Source: Butyrivibrio sp. (GTDB lineage Bacteria; Bacillota; Clostridia; Lachnospirales; Lachnospiraceae). Taken from it: a stretch of DNA of 42,501 nt. The stretch is from NCBI GenBank assembly GCA_022486625.1, contig JAKVKH010000032.1, forward strand, positions 1 through 42,501. The letters run 5' to 3'. Below are positions 8,119-15,149 of the stretch, in pieces. The stretch's first letter is position 1; every line of letters begins with the position of its first letter. The position numbers and the translations under genes were made by a program. The notes beneath the pieces were generated by a model. It did not search any database. It saw nothing but the letters and a program-made list of their open reading frames with translations, and was not told where the DNA came from.

Positions 8119-9270
8119 TCAGAACACTCCAAATACTGCCATAAACGTACCTGCAGCAACAGCTGTACCTACAACTCCGGCAACGTTCGGTCCCATGGCA
8201 TGCATGAGCAGGAAGTTTGTAGGATCGTACTCTGCGCCGACCTTCTGGGAAACTCTGGCTGCCATAGGAACAGCAGATACACCGGCAGATCCGATCAGCG
8301 GATTTACTTTGCCATGTGTTACAAGACACATTACTTTTCCAAGAAGCACACCACCTGCCGTACCTACAACGAATGCAATAAGACCCAAAATAACAATCTT
8401 GATTGTTGTAACATTCAGGAACGCCTGTGCACTTGTGGTCGCACCTACAGAAGTACCAAGCAGAATAACCACGATGTACATCATTGCATTGGAAGCTGTT
8501 TCCTGCAACTGACGTACAACGCCGCTTTCACGGAACAGATTACCAAGCATCAGCATACCGATCAGCGGAGCTGTTGTCGGAAGAATCATACAGACAACAA
8601 CAGTAACTACGATCGGGAAAAGAATCTTTTCCAGTTTGGATACCGGACGAAGCTGCTGCATTTTGATAACTCTTTCCTTCTTGGTTGTCAGAAGCTTCAT
8701 AACCGGCGGCTGAATGATCGGTACCAGAGACATATAGGAATATGCCGCCACGGCAATCGGCCCCAGAATGGAAGTCTGATTCAGCTTGGTTGCAAGGAAG
8801 ATGGATGTCGGGCCGTCAGCACCACCGATAATAGAGATGGATGCTGCCTGCTGTCCGTTGAATCCCATTGCAATTGCAAGGAAATATGCTGCAAAGATAC
8901 CAAACTGTGCAGCTGCGCCCATCAGAAAACTGGACGGATTGGCAATCAGGGGTCCGAAATCAGTCATGGCACCAACGCCCATGAAGATCAGAGACGGCAG
9001 AATTGCCCATTTATCAAGCATATAGAAATAATAAAGTAAACCACCTACTCCGTTTGAAGAGTCTTCAATGCTCAGCATGATATCAGGATAGATATTGACA
9101 AGGAGCATACCAAAGGAAATAGGTACCAGCAAAAGCGGCTCAAAATCCCAGCGAATCGCAAGATACAGGAAAAGGAATGCAACACAGATCATTGCATAGT
9201 TACCTGGTGTCATTGTCGTAAACGCTGTCTGTTGCCAAAGATTTGACAATGTATTAGCAATGTACTCCAT
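8119..9270 (-). CDS. oadB: Na+-translocating decarboxylase beta subunit
   Basis: Integral membrane subunit (383 residues) that decarboxylates carboxybiotin and uses the energy to export Na+. It is polytopic. The residues known to be essential in Klebsiella OadB are all present with a constant offset: Asp152 in GGADGPTS (Asp203 in Klebsiella), Tyr179, and Asn323, Gly327, Ser332 and Arg339 in the segment NPLIGSAGVSAVPMAAR. The length is that of the shorter MmdB/GcdB-type subunits, so the pump could serve methylmalonyl-CoA, glutaconyl-CoA or oxaloacetate decarboxylation. A GGGAGG site stands 7 bases before the ATG. It lies 30 bases after the biotin carrier gene. The family and pumping role are secure; the substrate of the complex is not. 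Confidence 0.93.
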   Translation of the reverse strand: MEYIANTLSNLWQQTAFTTMTPGNYAMICVAFLFLYLAIRWDFEPLLLVPISFGMLLVNIYPDIMLSIEDSSNGVGGLLYYFYMLDKWAILPSLIFMGVGAMTDFGPLIANPSSFLMGAAAQFGIFAAYFLAIAMGFNGQQAASISIIGGADGPTSIFLATKLNQTSILGPIAVAAYSYMSLVPIIQPPVMKLLTTKKERVIKMQQLRPVSKLEKILFPIVVTVVVCMILPTTAPLIGMLMLGNLFRESGVVRQLQETASNAMMYIVVILLGTSVGATTSAQAFLNVTTIKIVILGLIAFVVGTAGGVLLGKVMCLVTHGKVNPLIGSAGVSAVPMAARVSQKVGAEYDPTNFLLMHAMGPNVAGVVGTAVAAGTFMAVFGVF

Positions 9271-9300
9271 TTAATGACCTCCCATGGAAAGTAACGTTCT

Positions 9301-9678
9301 TCAGTTTAATGTTGCCAGTACCTGACCGGCTTCAACAGAATCACCTGTTGCAACATCAATACTTGCAACTGTTCCATCCTTAGGTGCTACCATCGGGATC
9401 TCCATCTTCATGGATTCAATTGTAACAACTGCATCTCCGGCCTTGACCGCCTGACCTACTGTTGTATCAACTTTAAGAACCTTGCCTGCTGCGCCTGCTT
9501 CTACACGAACACTGCCTGTACCTGTTGCCTTCTTGGCAGGAGCTGCCGGTGCCTTTGCTGCTGCGCGAGGAGCTGCCGGTGCTGCAGGAGCTGCTGCCGG
9601 TGCTGTACCTGCAGATGTGCCTTCTTCTACTGTAACATCATATACGTTGCCGTTAACGGTAATTGTATAATTCTTCAT
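9301..9678 (-). CDS. Biotin carboxyl carrier protein (1.3S / gamma-type)
   Basis: Small carrier (125 residues) whose biotin shuttles carboxyl groups between the carboxyltransferases and the membrane pump. The N terminus (MKNYTITVNGNVYDVTVEE) is typical of decarboxylase and transcarboxylase carriers. Residues 24-50 are a flexible Ala/Pro linker, and residues ~55-125 are the biotinyl/lipoyl domain with biotinylation site Lys91 in ESMKM. The gene sits between the gamma subunit gene (107 bases upstream, with a hairpin in the gap) and oadB (30 bases downstream). Since neither carboxyltransferase in the operon has its own biotin domain, this is probably the carrier for both. No biotin carboxylase is encoded here, so the complex is a decarboxylase or transcarboxylase and not an ATP-dependent carboxylase. 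Confidence 0.93.
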   Translation of the reverse strand: MKNYTITVNGNVYDVTVEEGTSAGTAPAAAPAAPAAPRAAAKAPAAPAKKATGTGSVRVEAGAAGKVLKVDTTVGQAVKAGDAVVTIESMKMEIPMVAPKDGTVASIDVATGDSVEAGQVLATLN

Positions 9679-9734
9679 GATTCATATCCTCCTGATAATT
9701 GATTAAAAACAAATGCACTGCACTTGCTTTTAAA

Positions 9735-9749
9735 ACCTGCTTTGCAGGT
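9735..9749 (-). promoter_or_regulatory. Small hairpin between gamma subunit and biotin carrier genes
   Basis: The palindrome ACCTGC-TTT-GCAGGT lies in the 107-base gap. On the minus strand the right arm ends in TTTTAAAAG, so it may be a weak terminator that lowers or tunes readthrough into the carrier and pump genes. The same CCTGC/GCAGG stem recurs between glyS and alaS. Confidence 0.45.
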
Positions 9750-9785
9750 CTCACTTTTATTCTTCCGGATTGTTCAAACCTGTCA

Positions 9786-10196
9786 TCAGACTCTCTTCCA
9801 GTTCTTCTTTCCGATTTTTCTGATGGAACGGACCTGAAATCCTTCTGCCAATGAAGATCCTTCGTATGCAGCGATTGCAGCTGAAATTGCAGCAACAAGT
9901 TCGGCATCATCAGCCATTTCTTCCTGTTCGGTAATCTGGCTGATGGTATTGTCAATTGACTGCTCCGTTGTGATCTTTTCTGCCTTTTGTGCTTCTTTCC
10001 TGTTATGTGAGCCAAAGAAAAACGGAAATGTGGAAATGACAAGACTGATAACGATCAGCACAAAGAATGCCATACCCATTCCAAGAAGCGTATTAAGACC
10101 TGCTTCTTCCATGGACTTCGCAAATTCAGGACTGCAACCGGTAAGTCCGATCAGGCACATCATTGATGCACCAAGTACCTGTAATTTCCTTTTCAT
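9786..10196 (-). CDS. oadG: Na+-pump decarboxylase gamma subunit (OadG family)
   Basis: Small membrane protein (136 residues) expected to anchor and assemble the decarboxylase complex. The chosen start (10196) follows AAGGAGG and lies 16 bases after the carboxyltransferase stop; the frame stays open 25 codons further upstream inside that gene. Residues 1-20 form a hydrophobic signal with a lipobox-like LTGC (Cys20). A second hydrophobic segment (about 36-58) is the usual OadG anchor. A charged linker follows, then a C-terminal motif seen in this family (VAAISAAIAAYEG and VRSIRKIGKKNWKR). The usual gamma subunit has a single N-terminal membrane helix, so the extra lipoprotein-like signal is unusual. 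Low sequence conservation is normal in this family; context makes the call firm. Confidence 0.83.
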   Translation of the reverse strand: MKRKLQVLGASMMCLIGLTGCSPEFAKSMEEAGLNTLLGMGMAFFVLIVISLVISTFPFFFGSHNRKEAQKAEKITTEQSIDNTISQITEQEEMADDAELVAAISAAIAAYEGSSLAEGFQVRSIRKIGKKNWKRV

Positions 10197-10212
10197 CTTG
10201 AGCGCTCCCTCC

Positions 10213-11643
10213 TTAGACTGTTCCGTGTTTCTTGGCAGGACGTTCTTCTCTCTTCGTAAAGAGCATTTCAAAAGCGCCGATGATGTACTTTCTGGTATCA
10301 GCAGGTTCTACAATTTCATCTACATATCCTCTTCTTGCAGCACTTTCTGCACTGTTCTGAAGTCTGGAATATTCATCTGCGCAGGCTGCTGTTTCTTCAG
10401 CACTCTTACCGTCACAGATGATCTTCGCTGCCATATCCGCTTCCATTGTTCCGATTTCAGCATCCGGCCAACAGATGGTCACATCTGCACCGACAGCTCT
10501 GGAATCCATTACCACATAAGCACTGCCAAGTGCCTTACCTGTGATTACATTTACCTGCGGTACTGTTGCATTCGCATATGCATAAATCAGCTTTGCAGCA
10601 TTTTTTGCAATATTTCGTTCTTCGCATGTGGTAGCAGCATAACCTGTTACATTTGTAAGCGTCAGAACCGGAATGTCAAAAGCATCACAGAATTCGATAA
10701 ATGCTGCTGCTTTTTCACAACCATGAGCGGTCAGGACAGGTTCAAACTTTTCTTTGGCTTCACCATTTTCATCAAAAACAGCTGTACGGTTTGCAACAGC
10801 ACCTACAGTCGCACCGTTCAGTCTGATAAATCCGGTTACCATTTCCTTTGCATAGCTTCGCTTTGTTTCAAAGAAAATTCCATTATCGGAAATCTGTCTG
10901 AGAGCAAGTGCCGCGTCTGCGATTGCACCATCAAGATTTTCACAGAGTCTGTTAAGATCATCTGTGCATTCCTCATAAGAATCACTGTCTTCATTATTGG
11001 ACGGAAGCATGGATACCAGGCTTCTGATTTCCGCATAAATGGAGTCTTCATCAGCAACAACATCAACAATGCCTGCCTTTGCGCTCTGGAACTGTGCACT
11101 GGCTGTATCACATTTATCTGTATAGTTGCCTTCCAGTGCGTTCGGAGAATTTACAAACAGCTTCGCCTTGGTCTGCTCCATAAATGTAAAGTCGGTCAGT
11201 GTCGGAATGAGTGCCAATCCCCCACCGCAGGATCCGAAGATTGCTGTAATCTGCGGAATAACGCCTGAAGCATCAACCTGTTTGCTGTAAATCTCGCCAA
11301 ATGCATTCAACGCATCTGTTGCTTCCTGCAGTCTCATTCCTGCAGAATCAATCAGCCCGATCACCGGTGAACCGGTTTTCAGTGCCAGATCATAGAGACG
11401 TGCGATTTTCTTTGCATGCATTTCGCCAACAGAACCGCCAAGTACACCCGCGTCCTGACTGTATACATACACAAGATTACCATCGATTACACCATATCCG
11501 GTAACAACACCGTCAGATGGGGTCTCTGTCTGTTTCAGATTAAAATCTGTGCTTCTTGCAGTTACACGGGCACCAATTTCAACGAAACTGTTTTCATCGA
11601 GTAAAGCCTTGATTCTTTGACTCGCTTGTGAAGTACTACTCAT
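10213..11643 (-). CDS. Acyl-CoA-type biotin carboxyltransferase (MmdA / 12S-like)
   Basis: Carboxyltransferase of 476 residues in the crotonase-fold family of methylmalonyl-CoA decarboxylase alpha and the 12S transcarboxylase subunit, expected to move carboxyl between an acyl-CoA and biotin. The N-terminal half shows GGSVGEMHAKKI, SAGMRLQE and the oxyanion-hole region FGSCGGGLALIP. The C-terminal half shows LTNVTGYAA and the second glycine-rich site GKALGSAYVVMDSRA, with DAEIGTMEAD near the end. It is the first gene of the operon, with GGAGG 7 bases before the ATG and an extended -10 promoter upstream. It is somewhat shorter than typical MmdA (~510). The substrate may be methylmalonyl-, malonyl- or glutaconyl-CoA and cannot be settled from sequence alone. 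Its pairing with OadA is discussed in the findings. Confidence 0.85.
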   Translation of the reverse strand: MSSTSQASQRIKALLDENSFVEIGARVTARSTDFNLKQTETPSDGVVTGYGVIDGNLVYVYSQDAGVLGGSVGEMHAKKIARLYDLALKTGSPVIGLIDSAGMRLQEATDALNAFGEIYSKQVDASGVIPQITAIFGSCGGGLALIPTLTDFTFMEQTKAKLFVNSPNALEGNYTDKCDTASAQFQSAKAGIVDVVADEDSIYAEIRSLVSMLPSNNEDSDSYEECTDDLNRLCENLDGAIADAALALRQISDNGIFFETKRSYAKEMVTGFIRLNGATVGAVANRTAVFDENGEAKEKFEPVLTAHGCEKAAAFIEFCDAFDIPVLTLTNVTGYAATTCEERNIAKNAAKLIYAYANATVPQVNVITGKALGSAYVVMDSRAVGADVTICWPDAEIGTMEADMAAKIICDGKSAEETAACADEYSRLQNSAESAARRGYVDEIVEPADTRKYIIGAFEMLFTKREERPAKKHGTV

Positions 11644-11758
11644 TTCCTTACCTCCGTATGAAATATATGTTGCTATTCAGAACTGTATAAAATATACATA
11701 AAAAAGATACAGCCCGTAAATTAATACAAAAGTATTGCCGCAACTTAAGTCAGAATAA

Positions 11759-11767
11759 AGTATATCA
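11759..11767 (-). promoter_or_regulatory. Extended -10 promoter of the decarboxylase operon
   Basis: On the minus strand TGA-TATACT matches the TGn-extended -10 pattern, ~115 bases before the first gene of the operon. No convincing -35 hexamer is seen at the right distance, which is acceptable for extended -10 promoters. The untranslated leader would be about 105 bases. Confidence 0.4.
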
Positions 11768-11772
11768 CAAAT

Positions 11773-11835
11773 AAAGGGAATAATATAGCAAATTCTTTGG
11801 TAAAAACCTCAAAATTCTGCGATATTATTCCCTTT
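11773..11835 (-). terminator. Terminator of the scp operon, possibly bidirectional
   Basis: A 14-bp perfect stem (11773-11786 with 11822-11835) encloses a 35-base loop, 25 bases after the scpB stop. The minus-strand exit is U-rich (TTTATTTG). The plus-strand exit has a stronger run of six U. It insulates scpAB from the decarboxylase operon. Confidence 0.65.
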
Positions 11836-11860
11836 TTTATTATCATAATTATGCAATTGC

Positions 11861-12430
11861 TCAGATATCCAGTTTTACATCCGCCTCATGTTCGGCTTCC
11901 TGTTTGAATTCTTCTACCTTTACTGCATCCAGTGACGGCAGCTCTTCCAGTGAACGTACGCCAAAACTTCTCAGGAATTCTTCTGTCGTACCAAATAAAA
12001 GCGGTCTGCCTGGTGCATCCATTCTGCCAAGCTCTGTGACCAGTCCGAACTCTACCAGACGGTTCACCGCATGATCACTGTTCACTCCACGGATTCTTTC
12101 CACCTCCAGCTTAGTCACCGGCTGTTTGTATGCTATTATGGAAAGAGTTTCCAGAAGTGCATCTGTCAGGACATTACGTTTTGGCGTACTGGCAATCTGA
12201 ATCAGATACTCATACATTTCCTTTCTGGTACACAGTTGCACTGCATTTTCCAACTCCAGAATTCCGATTCCACTGTCTGCTTTTGCATATTTTTCCTTCA
12301 GATAGACAATCTGATCCTTTACATCCTTTATTTCTTCTCCCAATGCTTTTGCAAGCCTGTCCGTTTCAACCGATTCTCCCATGGTAAAAAGAATAGCCTC
12401 GATTGCAGCGGCTCCCTCTTCCCTATTCAT
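11861..12430 (-). CDS. scpB: Segregation and condensation protein B
   Basis: Winged-helix partner (189 residues) of ScpA in the SMC condensin complex, which compacts and segregates the chromosome. The paired winged helices are visible, with EAILFTMGESV near the start and the conserved central part LETLSIIAYKQPVTKLEVER. The segment GRPLLFGTTEEFLRSFG is also conserved in the family. The start overlaps the scpA stop by 8 bases, so translation is coupled. Length is normal for the family. Confidence 0.96.
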   Translation of the reverse strand: MNREEGAAAIEAILFTMGESVETDRLAKALGEEIKDVKDQIVYLKEKYAKADSGIGILELENAVQLCTRKEMYEYLIQIASTPKRNVLTDALLETLSIIAYKQPVTKLEVERIRGVNSDHAVNRLVEFGLVTELGRMDAPGRPLLFGTTEEFLRSFGVRSLEELPSLDAVKVEEFKQEAEHEADVKLDI

Positions 12431-13178
12431 TTACGTCTCTCCTTGATGTAATAACAATATCTCCGAATGTTTCCTGCTGTTCAATTTCGATTTCTCCGAG
12501 CTTCATTTCTTCAAGAATCACCAGAAACGTAACCACAATTTCACTTTTACTGTGCTGTTTTTCAAGCAGTTGTCTGAAGCTGAAACGTTTGTGCACTTTG
12601 ATATAATCTCTGACATATTCTGTCTTAAGATCCATATCCACTTCTTCTTTTTCGATTTTGCCAAATTTACTTCTTACCGGATCAACCCGGTCTTCCTGCC
12701 TGCGCAGCAATCCCTGAAAGATGCCGTTCAGCATGGAAAGATTATTCTCTCCAATCAGTGTTCCATAATCGATCGGGGCTTCATATCCTTCGATTTCCTC
12801 CGGAATATTCTTTTCTCTGTAAAAGTAAAGATCTGCATTAACCTGACGATCCCTTAGTTCATAAGACATATATTTATACATCTTATATTCCAGCAGTTTT
12901 TCCACCAGTTCTGCTCTCGGATCCTCTTCTTCTCCGTCCTCATTTACCTCTTTGGGCAGAAGCATGCGGCATTTGATATCAATCAGTGTCGCTGCCATTA
13001 CCAGAAATTCACTGGTAACATCCATGTCATCATGCTGCATCTGTCTGATATAGTCCATATACTGCTGCGTAATAGTGACAATCGGAATATCATAAATATC
13101 CACCTTGTTCTTATCAATCAGGTGCAGGAGAAGATCGAGCGGACCTTCAAAAACCTGCAATTTAACTTCAAGTGCCAT
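12423..13178 (-). CDS. scpA: Segregation and condensation protein A
   Basis: Kleisin subunit (251 residues) that bridges SMC heads and binds ScpB. It shows the characteristic N terminus (VKLQVFEGPLDLLLHLI), then VTITQQYMDYI and a C-terminal winged helix (VVTFLVILEEMKLGEI). The ATG at 13178 is chosen because the protein then begins at the family-typical MALEVKLQVFEGP. A longer frame of 15 codons exists upstream but overlaps the phosphoesterase gene and has no better ribosome binding site. It lies ~30 bases after the phosphoesterase stop and is translationally coupled to scpB. Confidence 0.95.
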   Translation of the reverse strand: MALEVKLQVFEGPLDLLLHLIDKNKVDIYDIPIVTITQQYMDYIRQMQHDDMDVTSEFLVMAATLIDIKCRMLLPKEVNEDGEEEDPRAELVEKLLEYKMYKYMSYELRDRQVNADLYFYREKNIPEEIEGYEAPIDYGTLIGENNLSMLNGIFQGLLRRQEDRVDPVRSKFGKIEKEEVDMDLKTEYVRDYIKVHKRFSFRQLLEKQHSKSEIVVTFLVILEEMKLGEIEIEQQETFGDIVITSRRDVNE

Positions 13179-13207
13179 ATGTCTGCTTTTCTTCCTCTCT
13201 TTACAAT

Positions 13208-14077
13208 TTATGTTCCCGTACATTTCTTCAGATCAATAATCGCCACTTCTCCCGGATTGAACATTCTGACAGGTATCGTATGTGTACCAAGTCCTCTGCT
13301 GAGAATCAATGTCTTACCATTTCTGTCATACCTGCCACCGTCATATTTTGGGAAAAGAATCAATGCCGGAGAAATCACTCCACCCAGAAGTGGAAGTCTG
13401 ACAATCCCTCCATGAACATGTCCGGAAACCGTGAGATCTGCACCCCAGTCTGCATATTCCTCAAAATACATCGGATTATGTGCGATCAGAAGCTGGAACT
13501 GTCTCTTTACCGGAGTACCAAGCGTTTCATTCAGGTATTCCGGATCCATTTTATGCTTATAAAAACGATGATAATACCTGTGGCGCATTTCCAGTCCGGT
13601 AATACAGATATTATCCCTTTCAAGATATATGCTCTCGTTTTGCAGAATAACAACTCCGGCTTCTTTGAGCTGCCGCGCATAGGTTTCGTAAAAAGAGCCA
13701 AACCATTCTGTCATTTTCTCTGTCTTGTATTCATGGTTGCCATTTGCCAGAAAAACCGGATACTGTGCAGCAAGTGCAGTAAGAAGGTGCAATGCAACAT
13801 CACCGCTTTTCGTACAGGGATTCTGTGATGTGATCATGTCTCCCGCAACAAGAACCACATCCGGATGTTCTTTCCCTACTGCACTGATCAGACACTGATT
13901 ACCATCGTCATAATCTTTTCCATGAAGATCACTGATCAGACACAGACGAACATCCCTCGTAATTTTATCTGAGCAAATCTCATATGACCTGATTACAAAG
14001 CGATGCATATCTCGCCAGATGACTGCCGTAAAAAAAGCTGCCAATATGATAAGTATAATGATCAGGGCCAATTGCAT
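13208..14077 (-). CDS. Membrane-anchored calcineurin-like metallophosphoesterase (YaeI/YkuE type)
   Basis: Protein of 289 residues with an N-terminal membrane anchor (2-20) and an extracytoplasmic or membrane-associated metallophosphoesterase domain. The two-metal motifs are complete: DLHG (about 50-53), VAGDM (about 77-81), NGNHE (about 112-116), a later His in LLIAHNP, and GHVHGG (about 219-224). Members such as B. subtilis YkuE and E. coli YaeI act on phosphoesters or UDP-diacylglucosamine-like substrates at the membrane; the substrate here is unknown. GGAG stands 8 bases before the ATG. It lies between the PF06541 gene and scpA, all in the same direction, and may share their transcript. 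Confidence 0.88.
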   Translation of the reverse strand: MQLALIIILIILAAFFTAVIWRDMHRFVIRSYEICSDKITRDVRLCLISDLHGKDYDDGNQCLISAVGKEHPDVVLVAGDMITSQNPCTKSGDVALHLLTALAAQYPVFLANGNHEYKTEKMTEWFGSFYETYARQLKEAGVVILQNESIYLERDNICITGLEMRHRYYHRFYKHKMDPEYLNETLGTPVKRQFQLLIAHNPMYFEEYADWGADLTVSGHVHGGIVRLPLLGGVISPALILFPKYDGGRYDRNGKTLILSRGLGTHTIPVRMFNPGEVAIIDLKKCTGT

Positions 14078-14132
14078 GCATTTTTCTCCGTATGTCTTTT
14101 TTGTATGTTATGCCTGCGTACATTACGATATA

Positions 14133-14735
14133 TCAAAACCATCTGGCGCGTAGATCCCTGTATTTCAGAACAAGGCGCTCTCTTTCATCACGAAGCCTGA
14201 AATCAGACTTTTTGATGATCATCCGCAGCTGCATTGCATAATCAACCACAACCAGCAGAATAATAACTTCACAGATCAACGTTCCCGTTCTGTTGCTCCA
14301 ACTGTCAATAAAACTGTTCACCCTTCCATTCAGCACACGGATAATGAATACTGCGTAGAATCCCCATGCAATGGTGCTTTCAAGACAGATAATTCCTTTA
14401 TAATTCATTTTCTTATCATTATAATCCCACCAGATCTCACCAAATGCCTTTTTCATCATGATTCCAACCATAAATTCAAAGGCCGTGGCAAGAATCGCTC
14501 CGGCAAAATAAAGACGGAAAAAGCTCCCGCTGAGTGGATGCAGAATCATATAGCCGAGGACACCTCCAAAACCGTAAATCGGGCAGAACGGTCCTTTACC
14601 GAATCCTCTGTTGGTCAGTTTTCTGTTGCAAAAAGACATATAGATGGATTCCACCGCCCATCCGAGCACACTATATATGATAAACGCTGAAACAATATGA
14701 TAAACATCTGTCCCAAACACGACTCTCGACCACAT
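14133..14735 (-). CDS. PF06541-type integral membrane protein (putative ABC permease, CmpB-like)
   Basis: Protein of 200 residues with about five hydrophobic segments. It carries the hallmarks of the PF06541 family: GWAVESIY, the segment RKLTNRGFGKGPFCPIYGFG, and WDYNDKKMNYKGIICLEST. The family is called a putative type IV ABC transporter component, but the function is not established and no ATPase is encoded beside it. The C terminus is a basic cytoplasmic tail (RLRDERERLVLKYRDLRARW). GGGGAG lies 7 bases before the ATG. It follows the rpsU terminator and probably starts its own transcript. Confidence 0.8.
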   Translation of the reverse strand: MWSRVVFGTDVYHIVSAFIIYSVLGWAVESIYMSFCNRKLTNRGFGKGPFCPIYGFGGVLGYMILHPLSGSFFRLYFAGAILATAFEFMVGIMMKKAFGEIWWDYNDKKMNYKGIICLESTIAWGFYAVFIIRVLNGRVNSFIDSWSNRTGTLICEVIILLVVVDYAMQLRMIIKKSDFRLRDERERLVLKYRDLRARWF

Positions 14736-14769
14736 AAATTTTCTCCCCGGATCAATACTATTCTTATCG

Positions 14770-14807
14770 CAAAAAAAGCCCTTGATTTATGAATAAACCA
14801 AGGACTT
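14770..14807 (-). terminator. Intrinsic terminator of rpsU
   Basis: On the minus strand a 15-bp stem (14793-14807 with 14776-14790, including two G-U pairs) with a 2-base loop is followed by a run of seven U. It begins 9 bases after the rpsU stop codon. Confidence 0.92.
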
Positions 14808-14816
14808 TCATTTTGA

Positions 14817-14993
14817 TTAATTATATTTACGTTTTCTTGCAGCTTCGGATTTTTTCTTACGTTTTACACTTGGCTTCTCGTAGTGTTCTCTTTTACGAAT
14901 CTCCTGCTGAATACCAGCTTTAGCACAGCTTCTCTTAAAGCGACGTAACGCGCTATCCAAAGTTTCGTTTTCTTTTACGATTACTGTAGACAT
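14817..14993 (-). CDS. rpsU: 30S ribosomal protein S21
   Basis: Short basic protein of 58 residues, a component of the small ribosomal subunit. The translation begins [19 protein letters not shown] and continues with [20 protein letters not shown] and a Lys/Arg-rich tail ending ARKRKYN, which is the S21 pattern. GGGAGGG stands about 10 bases before the ATG. The gene has its own consensus promoter and terminator, so it is monocistronic here. Confidence 0.97.
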   Translation of the reverse strand: MSTVIVKENETLDSALRRFKRSCAKAGIQQEIRKREHYEKPSVKRKKKSEAARKRKYN

Positions 14994-15085
14994 TCTCTTC
15001 TTACCCTCCCTTCAGTCCCTTCAAGCACTTGACTGATTGGGTTATTTGTTATATTTATGAGCGTATGACCCATATAACATGACAT

Positions 15086-15113
15086 ATTATACCATACTAT
15101 TTACATTCGTCAA
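15086..15113 (-). promoter_or_regulatory. Strong promoter of rpsU
   Basis: On the minus strand TTGACG (15108-15113) and TATAAT (15086-15091) are 16 bases apart, and the -10 is extended (TGG-TATAAT). Transcription would start near 15079, giving an ~85-base leader. That leader contains a TGTTATA/TATAACA inverted pair and a GGGT/ACCC pair, possible sites for autoregulation. Confidence 0.8.
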
Positions 15114-15149
15114 GCATTAAGAGCAAAATATTTTTATGCCTGATCGCAT

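Noticed and set aside
9943..11268. Long plus-strand open frame of 441 codons opposite the carboxyltransferase
   Set aside because: It lies antisense to a gene with full family motifs, is Cys/Ser/Ile-rich as expected for a mirror frame, and has no ribosome binding site or recognised domain.
11644..11770. Rex site upstream of the decarboxylase operon
   Set aside because: TTGTGATATACTTTATT shares only one half-site with the consensus and lacks the second arm.
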